From contig NZ_SKCG01000002.1 in assembly GCF_005434915.1 (NCBI RefSeq), positions 372,948 to 436,947 of the forward strand: a DNA stretch of 64,000 bases, written 5' to 3'. The notes under the pieces are model-generated. The model made no database searches, had not been told where the DNA came from, and was given only the letters and a program-made list of their open reading frames with translations. The stretch comes from Aurantiacibacter suaedae (GTDB lineage Bacteria > Pseudomonadota > Alphaproteobacteria > Sphingomonadales > Sphingomonadaceae). The position numbers were made by a program, and so were the translations under genes. Below, piece after piece: positions 26,121-34,262 of this stretch; the first letter of the stretch is position 1; each line of letters opens with the position of its first letter.

Positions 26121-26945
26121 TCAGGCGGCTTCGGTCACGGGGGGCGCGATCGTTTTGTCGCCCTCGGCATGGGGAATCGGCAGGTTGAGGTTGGCAAGCA
26201 GGCTGCGCAGCTCCTGCCGCGCGACCAGATGGCTTGTGCCCAGATCGCCCAGGTGCCCTTTGTCGAGCAAGGTCAGCCCCGAGGGGAACAGTTCGCGATA
26301 GACCACGCGTTCGGACAGCCCCTGCACCGCGCGAAAACCCACCCGCTTGGAAAGCTCGGTCAGCGCCTGTTCGATGCGACGCTGGTTGCGCGCGTCGGTA
26401 TAGCCGGTGCGGTTGCGCACCAGCACCCAGTCCATCTCGCGGCGCTGCTGTTCGATAGTGGCGCGGCTGCGCTTGATCCGCGCTTCCCAGATCGCCTCTG
26501 CGTAGAAGCTGAGGCGGCTGACCTTGAAGCTTTCGGCATCGACCTGGCCGATAAGGTCGAAATCCACGAAGCTGTCGTTCATCGGGGTGACCAGCGTATC
26601 GGCCTGGGTGGCGGCGTGGCGGGCGAAGGGATCGTCGCGGCCCGGCGTATCGAAGATCAGGAAGTCCATCCCCTCGCCAATGGCCTGCGCTTCGGCCTCC
26701 AGCTCCTCCACCGTGCTGGCGTGGCAGGTGTCGAACTTCGGCCCCGGCAGCGCAACACCGCGGCGCGCCTGCGTGGCGGCGCGGTTCTCGCAATAGCGAT
26801 AGAAGGTGCGCTGGCGCACATCGAGATCGAGCGCGGCAACCTTGGCCCCGCGATAGGCGAGCGCCACGGCCACGTGGACCGCGGTGGTCGATTTTCCGGT
26901 GCCGCCCTTTTCGTTGGCGAAGACGATACGGTGGGGTGCGCTCAC
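26121..26945 (-). CDS. mipZ: Division-plane positioning ATPase MipZ
   Basis: A 274-residue ParA/MinD-family ATPase. The deviant Walker A motif is KGGTGKST (13-20), followed by LDLDVRQRTFYRYCENR, a stretch typical of MipZ; Walker B-like FLIFDTPGRDD at about 93-103. In Caulobacter, MipZ binds ParB near the origin and keeps FtsZ away from the poles, placing the ring at mid-cell. The window has no MinC, MinD or MinE, consistent with that alphaproteobacterial strategy. It heads the mipZ-J protein-phosphomannomutase-DUF2059 cluster and is divergent from panC. Confidence 0.95.
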   Translation of the reverse strand: MSAPHRIVFANEKGGTGKSTTAVHVAVALAYRGAKVAALDLDVRQRTFYRYCENRAATQARRGVALPGPKFDTCHASTVEELEAEAQAIGEGMDFLIFDTPGRDDPFARHAATQADTLVTPMNDSFVDFDLIGQVDAESFKVSRLSFYAEAIWEARIKRSRATIEQQRREMDWVLVRNRTGYTDARNQRRIEQALTELSKRVGFRAVQGLSERVVYRELFPSGLTLLDKGHLGDLGTSHLVARQELRSLLANLNLPIPHAEGDKTIAPPVTEAA

Positions 26946-27014
26946 GGTGAGCCTTTCTCAAATCGCTGCGGGCGGCTAGGCCCAGCCTCCTTGTTGTATC
27001 TTAGGCCATGGATC

Positions 27015-27890
27015 ATGCAAACCGTCAGCACACTGTTAGACCTTCGTTTGGCTGTGGATGACCTGCGCAAAAGTGGCACGATTGCCCTCGTGCCCACCAT
27101 GGGCGCGCTGCACGAAGGGCATCTGACCCTGATGCGCGAGGCCCGCCAACGCGCAGATCATGTGGTCGCCTCGATCTTCGTCAACCCGACCCAGTTCGGC
27201 CCGAACGAGGATCTGGATGCCTATCCGCGCCGTCTGGCCGAGGATGCCGCCTTGCTGGAGGCAGAGGGCGTCGCGCTGCTGTGGGCACCCACGGTAGAGG
27301 CGATGTATCCGCAAGGCTTTGCCACTCGCGTTTCGGTGACTGGCGTGAGCGAGGGGCTGTGCGGGGCCAGCCGGCCCGGCCACTTCGACGGCGTGGCGAC
27401 GGTGGTGTGCAAGCTGTTCAACCAGGTTCGCCCCGATCACGCGCTGTTCGGCGAGAAGGACTGGCAGCAGCTCGCCGTCATCCGCACCATGGCGCGCGAC
27501 CTGGATCTCGCCATGCCCGAGGCGCGCAACATCCACGGCGTGCCCACCGTGCGCGAGGCCGACGGGCTCGCGATGAGCAGCCGCAACGCCTATCTCTCCC
27601 CTGCCGAGCGTGAGGCCGCCGTCACCCTGCCGCGCGCGATGCGTGCCGCCATCGAGGATATCGAAGCGGGCGACAACGTGGCGGGCGCGTTGATGCGGCT
27701 GCGCGCGGCGCTGGCCGAGGCGGGCTTCGGCCCTATCGACTATGTGACACTGGCCGACGCCGCAAGCCTTGTGCCCCTGGCAGAAACCCCGCAGGGTCCG
27801 GCCCGGCTGCTGGTAGCCGCACGGATCGGCGGCACGCGCCTCATCGACAATATGCCGGTGGAGCCAGCCGAAGGAGAGAGACAGCGATGA
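27015..27890 (+). CDS. panC: Pantothenate synthetase (pantoate--beta-alanine ligase)
   Basis: ATP-dependent ligation of pantoate and beta-alanine (291 aa), the last step to pantothenate and CoA. Motifs: PTMGALHEGH (28-37), SIFVNPTQFGPNEDL, SRPGHFDGVATVV, FGEKDWQQL and MSSRNAYLSP. ATG at 27015 fits the family N terminus; the frame is open almost 1 kb further upstream only because it runs antisense through mipZ. Its stop overlaps the following gene's start (ATGA). panB and panD are not nearby. Confidence 0.96.
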   Translation: MQTVSTLLDLRLAVDDLRKSGTIALVPTMGALHEGHLTLMREARQRADHVVASIFVNPTQFGPNEDLDAYPRRLAEDAALLEAEGVALLWAPTVEAMYPQGFATRVSVTGVSEGLCGASRPGHFDGVATVVCKLFNQVRPDHALFGEKDWQQLAVIRTMARDLDLAMPEARNIHGVPTVREADGLAMSSRNAYLSPAEREAAVTLPRAMRAAIEDIEAGDNVAGALMRLRAALAEAGFGPIDYVTLADAASLVPLAETPQGPARLLVAARIGGTRLIDNMPVEPAEGERQR

Positions 27891-28264
27891 CCGAGGCCGA
27901 TTTCCTGCGCTACGTTGGCGCGTTCAACGGCAACGACTTCGACGGCTTCGGCCAGTTCTACGCCGAAAACGTGGTGTTCGAACTCGGTTCTATGAAGCGC
28001 ATCGTCGGCCGCGAGGCGATCCTCGATTTCTACCGCGAGGTGGCCGCGCATATCGATGAGGAGGTGGTGCCGCTCGGCGTGATGGTGGGGCCGAAGAATG
28101 TCGCGATGTATTGCCGCACCACCTTCAACACCCGCGTCGACTGGCCCGACTTCGAAATCTGGCCCACGAAAGCTGGCGACACCCGCGTGGTCGAAACCAT
28201 TGCCTGGTACGAGCATGACGGCGCGCGCTTCACCCATATTCGCGGCGGGCGGTTCAAACCGTGA
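27887..28264 (+). CDS. NTF2-like/SnoaL-like protein coupled to panC
   Basis: A 125-residue protein with the NTF2-like cone-fold pattern: an N-terminal helix pair (ADFLRYVGAFNGNDFDGF), the YAENVVFELG strand, IVGREAILDFYREVAAH, and C-terminal strands ending HIRGGRFKP. Such proteins range from steroid-isomerase-like enzymes to binding proteins, so no activity can be assigned. It overlaps the panC stop by four bases and is expected to be translated with it; no role in pantothenate synthesis is known to me. Confidence 0.75.
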   Translation: MTEADFLRYVGAFNGNDFDGFGQFYAENVVFELGSMKRIVGREAILDFYREVAAHIDEEVVPLGVMVGPKNVAMYCRTTFNTRVDWPDFEIWPTKAGDTRVVETIAWYEHDGARFTHIRGGRFKP

Positions 28265-28341
28265 CGGATTGCAAATGGCTACCTATATGGTCGCGACCAT
28301 GCGCTCGTTGCATCAATCCATGCGGCTGACGGGAACCCCCG

Positions 28342-29109
28342 GTGAAGGCTGAGCGCAAGCTATTGCTCGCCTCGATCCATGATGTCGGCCCGGGTTCGGA
28401 ACGGCAGGTGGACCAGCTTGCCACGCTGATCGAGAAGCAGCTCGGCAGTGCGCGGTTCGCCATGCTGGTGGTGCCCGAGCACCACGGCGCACATCGTCTC
28501 ACACAGGGCAGCGCCTTTGCCACCCGCCTGCGCGACTGGGCGGATAGCGGCGTCGAGATGTTCGTCCACGGCTGGTATCACCGCGACCAGTCGCAACACG
28601 AGGGCCTCGCAAGCTTCAAGGCCAAGCACATGACCGCGGGCGAAGGCGAGTTTCTCGGGCTGAGTCAGGCCGAAGCCGCACGCCGCATGCGCGACGGGCG
28701 CGCGCTGATCGAAGACATTATCGGACGAGGCGTGGCCGGGTTCATCGCCCCGGCATGGCTCTATGGCGAGGGTGCGCAGGCAGCTCTGGCCGAGTGCGGC
28801 TTTGCCATGGCCGAAGACCATATGCGCGTATGGCAGCCCGGATCGAATCGCCAACTGGCGCGCGGCCCAGTGATCACCTGGGCCAGCCGCTCGACCATGC
28901 GGACCGCCTCGTCATTGGCCTTTGCCGCGCTGGCCCGCGCCGCGCTTCATCCGCTGGACGTGGTGCGCGTGGCCGTCCACCCTGGTGACACCACCAAGAG
29001 CTCAATTCTCTCCAGCATCGAAGCCACGCTGGCCACCTTCGCCGCGCGCCGCCGCGCTGGCCGCTATGCTGAGTTGCTAGGCCGAGCGGCTGGCCCAGGC
29101 CGACTATGA
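28342..29109 (+). CDS. Polysaccharide deacetylase-like protein (DUF2334-like)
   Basis: A 255-residue protein of the NodB-type carbohydrate esterase fold. LLLASIHDVGPG (8-19) carries the first Asp, EMFVHGWYHRDQ the central His pair, and FIAPAWLYGEGAQAALAECG the RxPY-like loop; a later VRVAVHPGD supplies another His. There is no signal peptide, so a cytoplasmic substrate or non-classical location is implied. It starts with GTG at 28342 and has only a weak GGGAA upstream. It precedes the envelope cassette by 127 bases and may act on the same glycan, which is inference. Confidence 0.75.
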   Translation: MKAERKLLLASIHDVGPGSERQVDQLATLIEKQLGSARFAMLVVPEHHGAHRLTQGSAFATRLRDWADSGVEMFVHGWYHRDQSQHEGLASFKAKHMTAGEGEFLGLSQAEAARRMRDGRALIEDIIGRGVAGFIAPAWLYGEGAQAALAECGFAMAEDHMRVWQPGSNRQLARGPVITWASRSTMRTASSLAFAALARAALHPLDVVRVAVHPGDTTKSSILSSIEATLATFAARRRAGRYAELLGRAAGPGRL

Positions 29110-29145
29110 CAAATCGCATAGGCCAGTCACCCGGCGTTCATCTGC

Positions 29146-29161
29146 GCGCCCGCAAGGGCGC
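29146..29161 (+). other. Short GNRA-capped hairpin between deacetylase and cassette
   Basis: GCGCCC pairs with GGGCGC around a GCAA tetraloop. No T-run follows, so it is not a convincing terminator. It lies 36 bases after the deacetylase stop in a 127-base gap that otherwise shows no structure, and it could stabilise or separate transcripts. Confidence 0.3.
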
Positions 29162-29236
29162 TGCTACTGAGGGGCCTCTTGCTTGCGGAAAAGCGCTCGC
29201 TGAGCTACAGGCCCGCGCCAGCTGGAGGGCCGCTGC

Positions 29237-30253
29237 ATGACCGATCTGCGCAGCCCGTCCGAGGATCGGCCCGAACGGCAACGGCCCGAGAACGACCAAC
29301 CGAACGAAGGCCAAGCAATGCCACAGCCGATCCTAGCTCCGGTGGGCGGAGACATGATTGCCCTGCAACCGCAGGATCAGAAGAAGTCGTTCAGCTGGAC
29401 CAAGGCGATCAGCCTGCTGCTGTCGCTGCTGGTTATCGCCGCCTCGATCTATTCGCTGCGCGAGATCGATCCGCGCGCAATTCTCGGCATGCTGCCGGTC
29501 TCGCCTGCGTTCTGGCTACTGTTTGCCTTCGGCTTCATGGCGGGGCCGCTGTCAGAATATTTTATCTTCAAGCGGCTGTGGGGCGTGGGGCTTCCCGCGC
29601 TCGGCGCGCTCACGCGCAAGCTGATCTATAACGAGCTGCTGCTGGGCTACCTCGGCGAGGCCTGGTTCTATGCCTGGGCGCGCAAGAACAGCCAGATCAC
29701 CACCGCCCCCTTCGGCGCGGTGAAGGACGTGGCCGTGCTATCAGCGATGTCGGGCAACCTGATGACGCTGGTGCTGATGGCCGTGGCCGCGCCGTTCCTC
29801 GGCATGCTCGACCTTGGCGCGCACACCGATGCGGTTGCCTGGTCGCTTGCCTTTGTGGTCGGCACTTCGCTGATTATCATGCTTTGGCGCAAGTCGCTGT
29901 TCTCGCTCACCCGCAGCGAGCTGAACATGGTGTTCTGGGTCCACATGGGCCGCATCGTGGTGACCACCTCGATTTCGGGCCTGCTGTGGGCCTTCGTGCT
30001 GCCCAATACGCCGATCGGCTACTGGCTGCTGCTGGCCGCGATCCGGCTGCTGATCAGCCGCCTGCCCTTCGTGCCCAACAAGGATATCGTTTTCGCCGGT
30101 GTCGCCGCGCTGACGGTCGGCCCGGAATTGCAGATCGACGAGCTGCTGGCGATGATGGCTGGACTCATCCTTGCAACGAACCTCATCGTCGGTTCAGGAC
30201 TCGCGCTGTACGACTTGCTGAAAGGAGTGACACGCAATGACGCTATTGACTAG
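29237..30253 (+). CDS. Polytopic inner-membrane protein, first gene of envelope cassette
   Basis: A 338-residue protein with a charged, probably cytoplasmic N-terminal tail of about 50 residues and about eight hydrophobic helices (roughly 55-75, 85-110, 155-180, 190-212, 225-250, 260-280, 290-305, 308-328). Its overall look recalls the LPG-synthase-TM/YbhN flippase-like group, but I cannot confirm this from motifs. GGAGG lies eight bases before the ATG at 29237. It overlaps the following DUF2141 gene by 17 bases, so a joint function with it and the glycosyltransferase is likely. Confidence 0.75.
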   Translation: MTDLRSPSEDRPERQRPENDQPNEGQAMPQPILAPVGGDMIALQPQDQKKSFSWTKAISLLLSLLVIAASIYSLREIDPRAILGMLPVSPAFWLLFAFGFMAGPLSEYFIFKRLWGVGLPALGALTRKLIYNELLLGYLGEAWFYAWARKNSQITTAPFGAVKDVAVLSAMSGNLMTLVLMAVAAPFLGMLDLGAHTDAVAWSLAFVVGTSLIIMLWRKSLFSLTRSELNMVFWVHMGRIVVTTSISGLLWAFVLPNTPIGYWLLLAAIRLLISRLPFVPNKDIVFAGVAALTVGPELQIDELLAMMAGLILATNLIVGSGLALYDLLKGVTRNDAID

Positions 30254-30755
30254 CCTCGCCATCCTGCCGTTGCTCGCGCAGGGCGCGCTGCAAACCGGCC
30301 CGGATCTGGGCAAGGCCGAGGGCCGCTGCCGCGCGAACGAGCAAGGCCCCGCGCTCATCGTTTCGGCGGTTGGGCTGAAGGACCGGACGGGCAATCTGAA
30401 GCTCGAAGTCTATCCCGCCAACGAGCAGGACTATCTGGCCGACGACAATGTTCTGCTTAATGCAGGCAAGACCTTCCGCCGGGTGGAGGTTCCCGTTCCC
30501 GCCGGAGCAACGCCGGAGCTGTGCATCCGCGTGCCCAGGCCGGGGCGCTATTCGGTGGTGCTGCTGCACGACCGCGATACCAACCACCGCTTCAACTGGC
30601 AGCGCGATGGCGTGGGCTTTGCCAGCAATCCGAGCCTCGGCATGAGCCAGCCGGAATGGCACCAGACCGTTGCCACAGCGGGCAGCGGGCGCACGCGCAT
30701 TTCGATCACGCTCAACTATCTGCGCGGTCTGCGCGGTATGCAGCCGCTGGACTAG
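30237..30755 (+). CDS. DUF2141 exported protein
   Basis: A 172-residue protein with a short signal-like N terminus (MTLLTSLAILPLLAQGALQ). The DUF2141 pattern is visible: NLKLEVYPANEQDY, FRRVEVPVPAGATPELCIRVP and GRYSVVLLHDRDTNHRFNW, then GFASNPSLGMSQPEW. The family is small, extracytoplasmic and functionally unassigned. GAAAGGAGTGACACGCA precedes the ATG, within the 3' end of the previous gene. It is separated by five bases from the glycosyltransferase. Confidence 0.85.
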   Translation: MTLLTSLAILPLLAQGALQTGPDLGKAEGRCRANEQGPALIVSAVGLKDRTGNLKLEVYPANEQDYLADDNVLLNAGKTFRRVEVPVPAGATPELCIRVPRPGRYSVVLLHDRDTNHRFNWQRDGVGFASNPSLGMSQPEWHQTVATAGSGRTRISITLNYLRGLRGMQPLD

Positions 30756-30760
30756 GCCCC

Positions 30761-31936
30761 ATGCGGATCGTCGACGTTTGCGGCTTCTACACTCCGCATG
30801 GGGGCGGCATTCGCACCTATGTCGATCAGAAGCTGCAAATGGCAGAGCGGCTGGGCCACGACATCACCGTGCTGGCGCCGGGCGCCGAAGCGGGCACCCG
30901 TGAGATTTCCTCGCAGGCGCGCATCGTCACGCTCGAACAGCCGCCCTTCCCGCTCGACAAGAAGTACTTTTCCTTCGTCGACAAGGAGGTGGTGCATGAG
31001 GCTCTGGACGAGCTGAGCCCCGATTTCATCGAGGCCAGCTCGCCTTGGAAAAGCGCCGATTTCGTGGGCGAATACGCCCCGGCTATTCCGCGCGCGCTGG
31101 TCATGCATTCCGATCCGCTGGCCGCCCACGCCTATCGCTGGTTCGAAGGGATCGCCCAGCCTTCCTCGGTCGACAAGGCGTTCGACTGGTTCTGGCAGCG
31201 TCTGCGCCGCCACGGCCGCCGGTTCGATCTGGTGGTCTCGGCCAATTCGAGCCTCACCGAGCGGCTGGCCAAGGGCGATGTTGTCAACGGCCCCGGCCTT
31301 GCCACGGGCGCGACCGTGCCGATGGGGATAGAGCCGGACCGCTTTTCGCCCGAATTACGCTCCGAAGCGCTGCGCGCCGCGCTGCTCGCCACCTGCGATC
31401 TGGGCGAGGACGCCACGCTGCTCGTAAGTGCGGGCAGATTGGCAACCGAAAAACGTTATCCGATGCTGGTCGAGGCGGCTACCATTGCAGGGCACAGCCG
31501 CCCGATTGGGCTGGTGATCTTCGGCGAAGGGCGCAGCCACAAGAAGATCATGAAAGCGATCGACGGCAACCCGCACATCCGCCTGCTGCGGCCGATCAAC
31601 GACCGCAAACATTTTGCCACCATCCTCGCCAGCGCCGACGCGTTGCTGCACGGCTGCGAGGCCGAAACCTTCGGCATGGCCGCGGCCGAGGCCTATGCCA
31701 GCGGCATCCCGGTGGTCGCGCCAGAAGGCGGCGGCGCGAGCGACTTCGTGCGCCATCACCCGCAATACGGCTTCCGACCGACCGACACCGCCGATGCGGT
31801 GCGCGCGATCCTGGCCCTGCCAGAAGGCAGCCGGCCCGAACTGCCGACGCCCGTGCCGCGCAGCATGGAAGTGCATTTCCGCGAACTGTTTGCGCTGTAC
31901 GAGCAGCAGTCGCGGCGCGCATCCGTGGCAGCCTGA
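30761..31936 (+). CDS. Glycosyltransferase, GT4-like
   Basis: A GT-B-fold glycosyltransferase (391 aa). N-terminal acceptor side: CGFYTPHGGGIRTYVDQK (7-24). C-terminal nucleotide-sugar side: LVSAGRLATEKRYPMLVEAA and the ADALLHGCEAETFGMAAAEA block, whose paired Glu residues give the E-x7-E motif of retaining GT4 enzymes, followed by GIPVVAPEGGGASDFV. Neither donor nor acceptor sugar can be read. ATG at 30761 is the family start. The permease gene begins 11 bases after its stop. Confidence 0.9.
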   Translation: MRIVDVCGFYTPHGGGIRTYVDQKLQMAERLGHDITVLAPGAEAGTREISSQARIVTLEQPPFPLDKKYFSFVDKEVVHEALDELSPDFIEASSPWKSADFVGEYAPAIPRALVMHSDPLAAHAYRWFEGIAQPSSVDKAFDWFWQRLRRHGRRFDLVVSANSSLTERLAKGDVVNGPGLATGATVPMGIEPDRFSPELRSEALRAALLATCDLGEDATLLVSAGRLATEKRYPMLVEAATIAGHSRPIGLVIFGEGRSHKKIMKAIDGNPHIRLLRPINDRKHFATILASADALLHGCEAETFGMAAAEAYASGIPVVAPEGGGASDFVRHHPQYGFRPTDTADAVRAILALPEGSRPELPTPVPRSMEVHFRELFALYEQQSRRASVAA

Positions 31937-31947
31937 GCCCGGCTGCC

Positions 31948-33105
31948 GTGCGGCTGGGCCGACTTGATCGCTATCTGCTCGAACTGAGCATCGGCACGCT
32001 TGGCGGAGTGATCGCGGTGCTGATGTCGCTGATGGTGCTGGAGAACATCCCCCGCTTGGTCGAGGTTACGCGGCTATCGGGCGAAAGGGGCTATATCCTC
32101 GGCCAGACTGTCCTCGGCCTGCTGCCCGAATATGCCGGGATCGGCATGGTGGTGGGCCTCTATCTTGCGGTCGCCATGGCGATCCGCAAGCTTTCCACCC
32201 GCGGCGAGCTGGCGGTGATCGAGGCGACCGGCACCTCGCCCGCGCGCTGGATGCGGATGCCGCTGCTGTTGAGCGCGCTCGGGGCGCTGTTCGTCTTCGC
32301 CAATCAGGGCTGGCTGCTGCCTTCGGGCGAAAAACGGTTCGACGAGATTTATCAGAAGATGGAGCGCGGCGAGTTCGGCTATCGCCTCGCGAGCGGTGAG
32401 TTCACCGATCTCGGCTCGGGCTTTTCGCTCTATTTCGATAGCGTCGACAAGCACGAGGGGCTGCTGGCGGGCCTGATCTTCGTGGATGGCGAGAATGTCT
32501 ACAACGCCGCCAGCGGCACGCTATCGCTGTCGCGCGAGGGCGAAGGCAAGGTCACGCTGATCGATGGCCAGACCATCGTCGGCGCCGATGGCGGAGTGCT
32601 GAACTTCAGCCAGTTGTCCTTCTATCTCAGCGGCGACGGCGTCAGCACCACTGCCCCGGTCGAAACGACAAACTACAAGAAGGTGCCGCTAGAGGAGCTG
32701 ATGTTTGCCGAGGATGCCGGCGCGCGCGCGGTGGCCTATGGGCGGCTGCTGTGGGTGGCGCTGGCGCTGGCCAGCCCGGCGCTGGCCTATGCGCTGGCGC
32801 GCCCGCCGATGCGCTCGTCGAGCCCGATCGGGCTGATCGCGGGGCTGGCGTTGCTGGTCTCGTTCCTCAAGTCGATCAGCCTGGTGGAAACCGCCAGCGG
32901 CGGTAATCCGGCGCCGATGGCTCTGCTGGTTCTGGCCGGCTGGGCGCTGGTGGTGGCGCTGCTGCTGTGGTGGCAGCACCATGCGGGAACGGGCGCGCTC
33001 GATCAGGCGGTGCTGAAGATCGGCAAACGGGCCGCCAAACTGGTTCGGCGGTTTATTCCCAAGCACGAGCACCCCGCCCTGCCGACGAATCCCACCCCCG
33101 CCTGA
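31948..33105 (+). CDS. LptF/LptG-family permease
   Basis: A 385-residue transmembrane protein of the LptF/LptG family, the permease half of ABC machines that extract lipopolysaccharide from the inner membrane. Three N-terminal helices (about 13-38, 58-85, 105-122), a periplasmic beta-jellyroll region (about 125-280, with SGEFTDLGSGFSLYFDSVD) and three C-terminal helices (about 290-375). The start is GTG at 31948, since no ATG is available and the upstream frame is antisense-like. LptF and LptG usually occur as a pair; only one member is here, so it must find a partner elsewhere or be a paralogue for another lipid. Confidence 0.85.
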   Translation: MRLGRLDRYLLELSIGTLGGVIAVLMSLMVLENIPRLVEVTRLSGERGYILGQTVLGLLPEYAGIGMVVGLYLAVAMAIRKLSTRGELAVIEATGTSPARWMRMPLLLSALGALFVFANQGWLLPSGEKRFDEIYQKMERGEFGYRLASGEFTDLGSGFSLYFDSVDKHEGLLAGLIFVDGENVYNAASGTLSLSREGEGKVTLIDGQTIVGADGGVLNFSQLSFYLSGDGVSTTAPVETTNYKKVPLEELMFAEDAGARAVAYGRLLWVALALASPALAYALARPPMRSSSPIGLIAGLALLVSFLKSISLVETASGGNPAPMALLVLAGWALVVALLLWWQHHAGTGALDQAVLKIGKRAAKLVRRFIPKHEHPALPTNPTPA

Positions 33106-33185
33106 GAGGCTTTCAGGTTCTGCGCGCCATGGAGACCGTATACGCGACCGCAACTGCCTGTAGCCATTCTGCCGCGTGGGAAAAG

Positions 33186-34262
33186 CTAGCTGGCCGCTCT
33201 TCTGGGCTGCACGACCCTTACCGATGGCGAGCTGACCTTGCCTCGCCAGAAGCTCCAGGTGGCAAGTGATCCGAGCACGGCGAGGGCAAAGCCCGCAAAG
33301 GTCATGACGAGCCGCCAGAGCAGTCCGCCAACCTTGGCCGCATGGATCGGGTAGTATTTCTCGGTAATGGCAGAGGCCATGTCGCGCCCTGACGGATCGT
33401 CCTTGGCGGCCACGGCCGCAGTGTCAGGCACAACCCAGACGTAGCTGCGCCCGTTCGGCGTCCATTCGAAGCCTTGACGGAAGCGGATCGCAATTGGTTC
33501 TCCGGGCGCGGCGGGCATCATCAACCGCCGCGCCGCCGCCTCTGGATAGGCCGCCTGGGCATTGGCCATCACGCGCGCCCAATCGGTCGTCTCGGCCACG
33601 GGAGCAAGATCGCTCGGCAAGTCAGGCTTCGCGCGCTCCCCCGAAACAGGGGCCAAGAGAAACGAGGAGATCTCCGGAAAGACGATCAGTGTCCCAGTAG
33701 CAGCCGCGACGAGAAGCAGCGGCGAAGCGACCACGCCAAGGTCGCGATGGTGGCGGATAATCGCGCTCGCCGTGTAGCGCGCGGGCCAGAGGCGAAAGCG
33801 GAAGGTCTTCCTGGTGCGCCACCACAGGATCAGGCCGGTAATGGTGAAGACCAGCATTACGATGCCCAGAATGCCCGTGATGGTCTTCCCATTGTCGCCC
33901 AGCAGCAGATAGTGATGGAGGTCGAACAGCCACAGTTCGGGCCGCTCCCACATGCCCGACCAGCGCTCCACCACGGTCCCGTCCTGCGTGATATAGGCCC
34001 CGCTGCCATCGGAATAGACAGCCTGATGCAGCCCTATATCCTCGCCCGCGAAGGTGATGCGCGACAGGCCGGGCGCCGCCTGCATCGCCACTTCGACTGC
34101 CGCGCCCAGATCGGCCGGGCTGCTGATCGGAGCATCATCCGCGCCCTCGAGCAGGATCCAGCTATCCTCCCACAACAACGCGGTGCCGGACAGGCCGATC
34201 ACAGCCAGCAACAGGCCGACGATGCCGCCTGTCCAGCGGTGCAGGAGCGAGAGCGCCTTCAT
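33186..34262 (-). CDS. PepSY-associated transmembrane protein, coupled to TonB receptor
   Basis: A 358-residue PepSY_TM protein. Four main helices: about 12-32 (GGIVGLLLAVIGLSGTALLW), 128-148, 178-200 and 318-340, with LLHRWTGG and DLHHYLLLGDNGK supplying His residues at helix ends. Family members such as PiuB and FoxB work with ferric-siderophore receptors, some as reductases. The ATG overlaps the receptor stop (TGATG), so both proteins are made together. It is shorter than the PepSY protein at 13772 because it lacks the extra C-terminal helices. Confidence 0.87.
   Translation of the reverse strand: MKALSLLHRWTGGIVGLLLAVIGLSGTALLWEDSWILLEGADDAPISSPADLGAAVEVAMQAAPGLSRITFAGEDIGLHQAVYSDGSGAYITQDGTVVERWSGMWERPELWLFDLHHYLLLGDNGKTITGILGIVMLVFTITGLILWWRTRKTFRFRLWPARYTASAIIRHHRDLGVVASPLLLVAAATGTLIVFPEISSFLLAPVSGERAKPDLPSDLAPVAETTDWARVMANAQAAYPEAAARRLMMPAAPGEPIAIRFRQGFEWTPNGRSYVWVVPDTAAVAAKDDPSGRDMASAITEKYYPIHAAKVGGLLWRLVMTFAGFALAVLGSLATWSFWRGKVSSPSVRVVQPRRAAS

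Noticed and set aside
26079-27890. A 603-codon frame that would give panC a 312-residue N-terminal extension
   Set aside because: The extension is antisense to mipZ and unlike any known domain. PanC begins at 27015, as its family does.
31045-33105. A possible 686-residue fusion ending in the LptF/LptG permease
   Set aside because: The first 300 codons lie inside the glycosyltransferase gene in another frame and read as Arg-rich nonsense. The permease start at 31948 matches the family N terminus.
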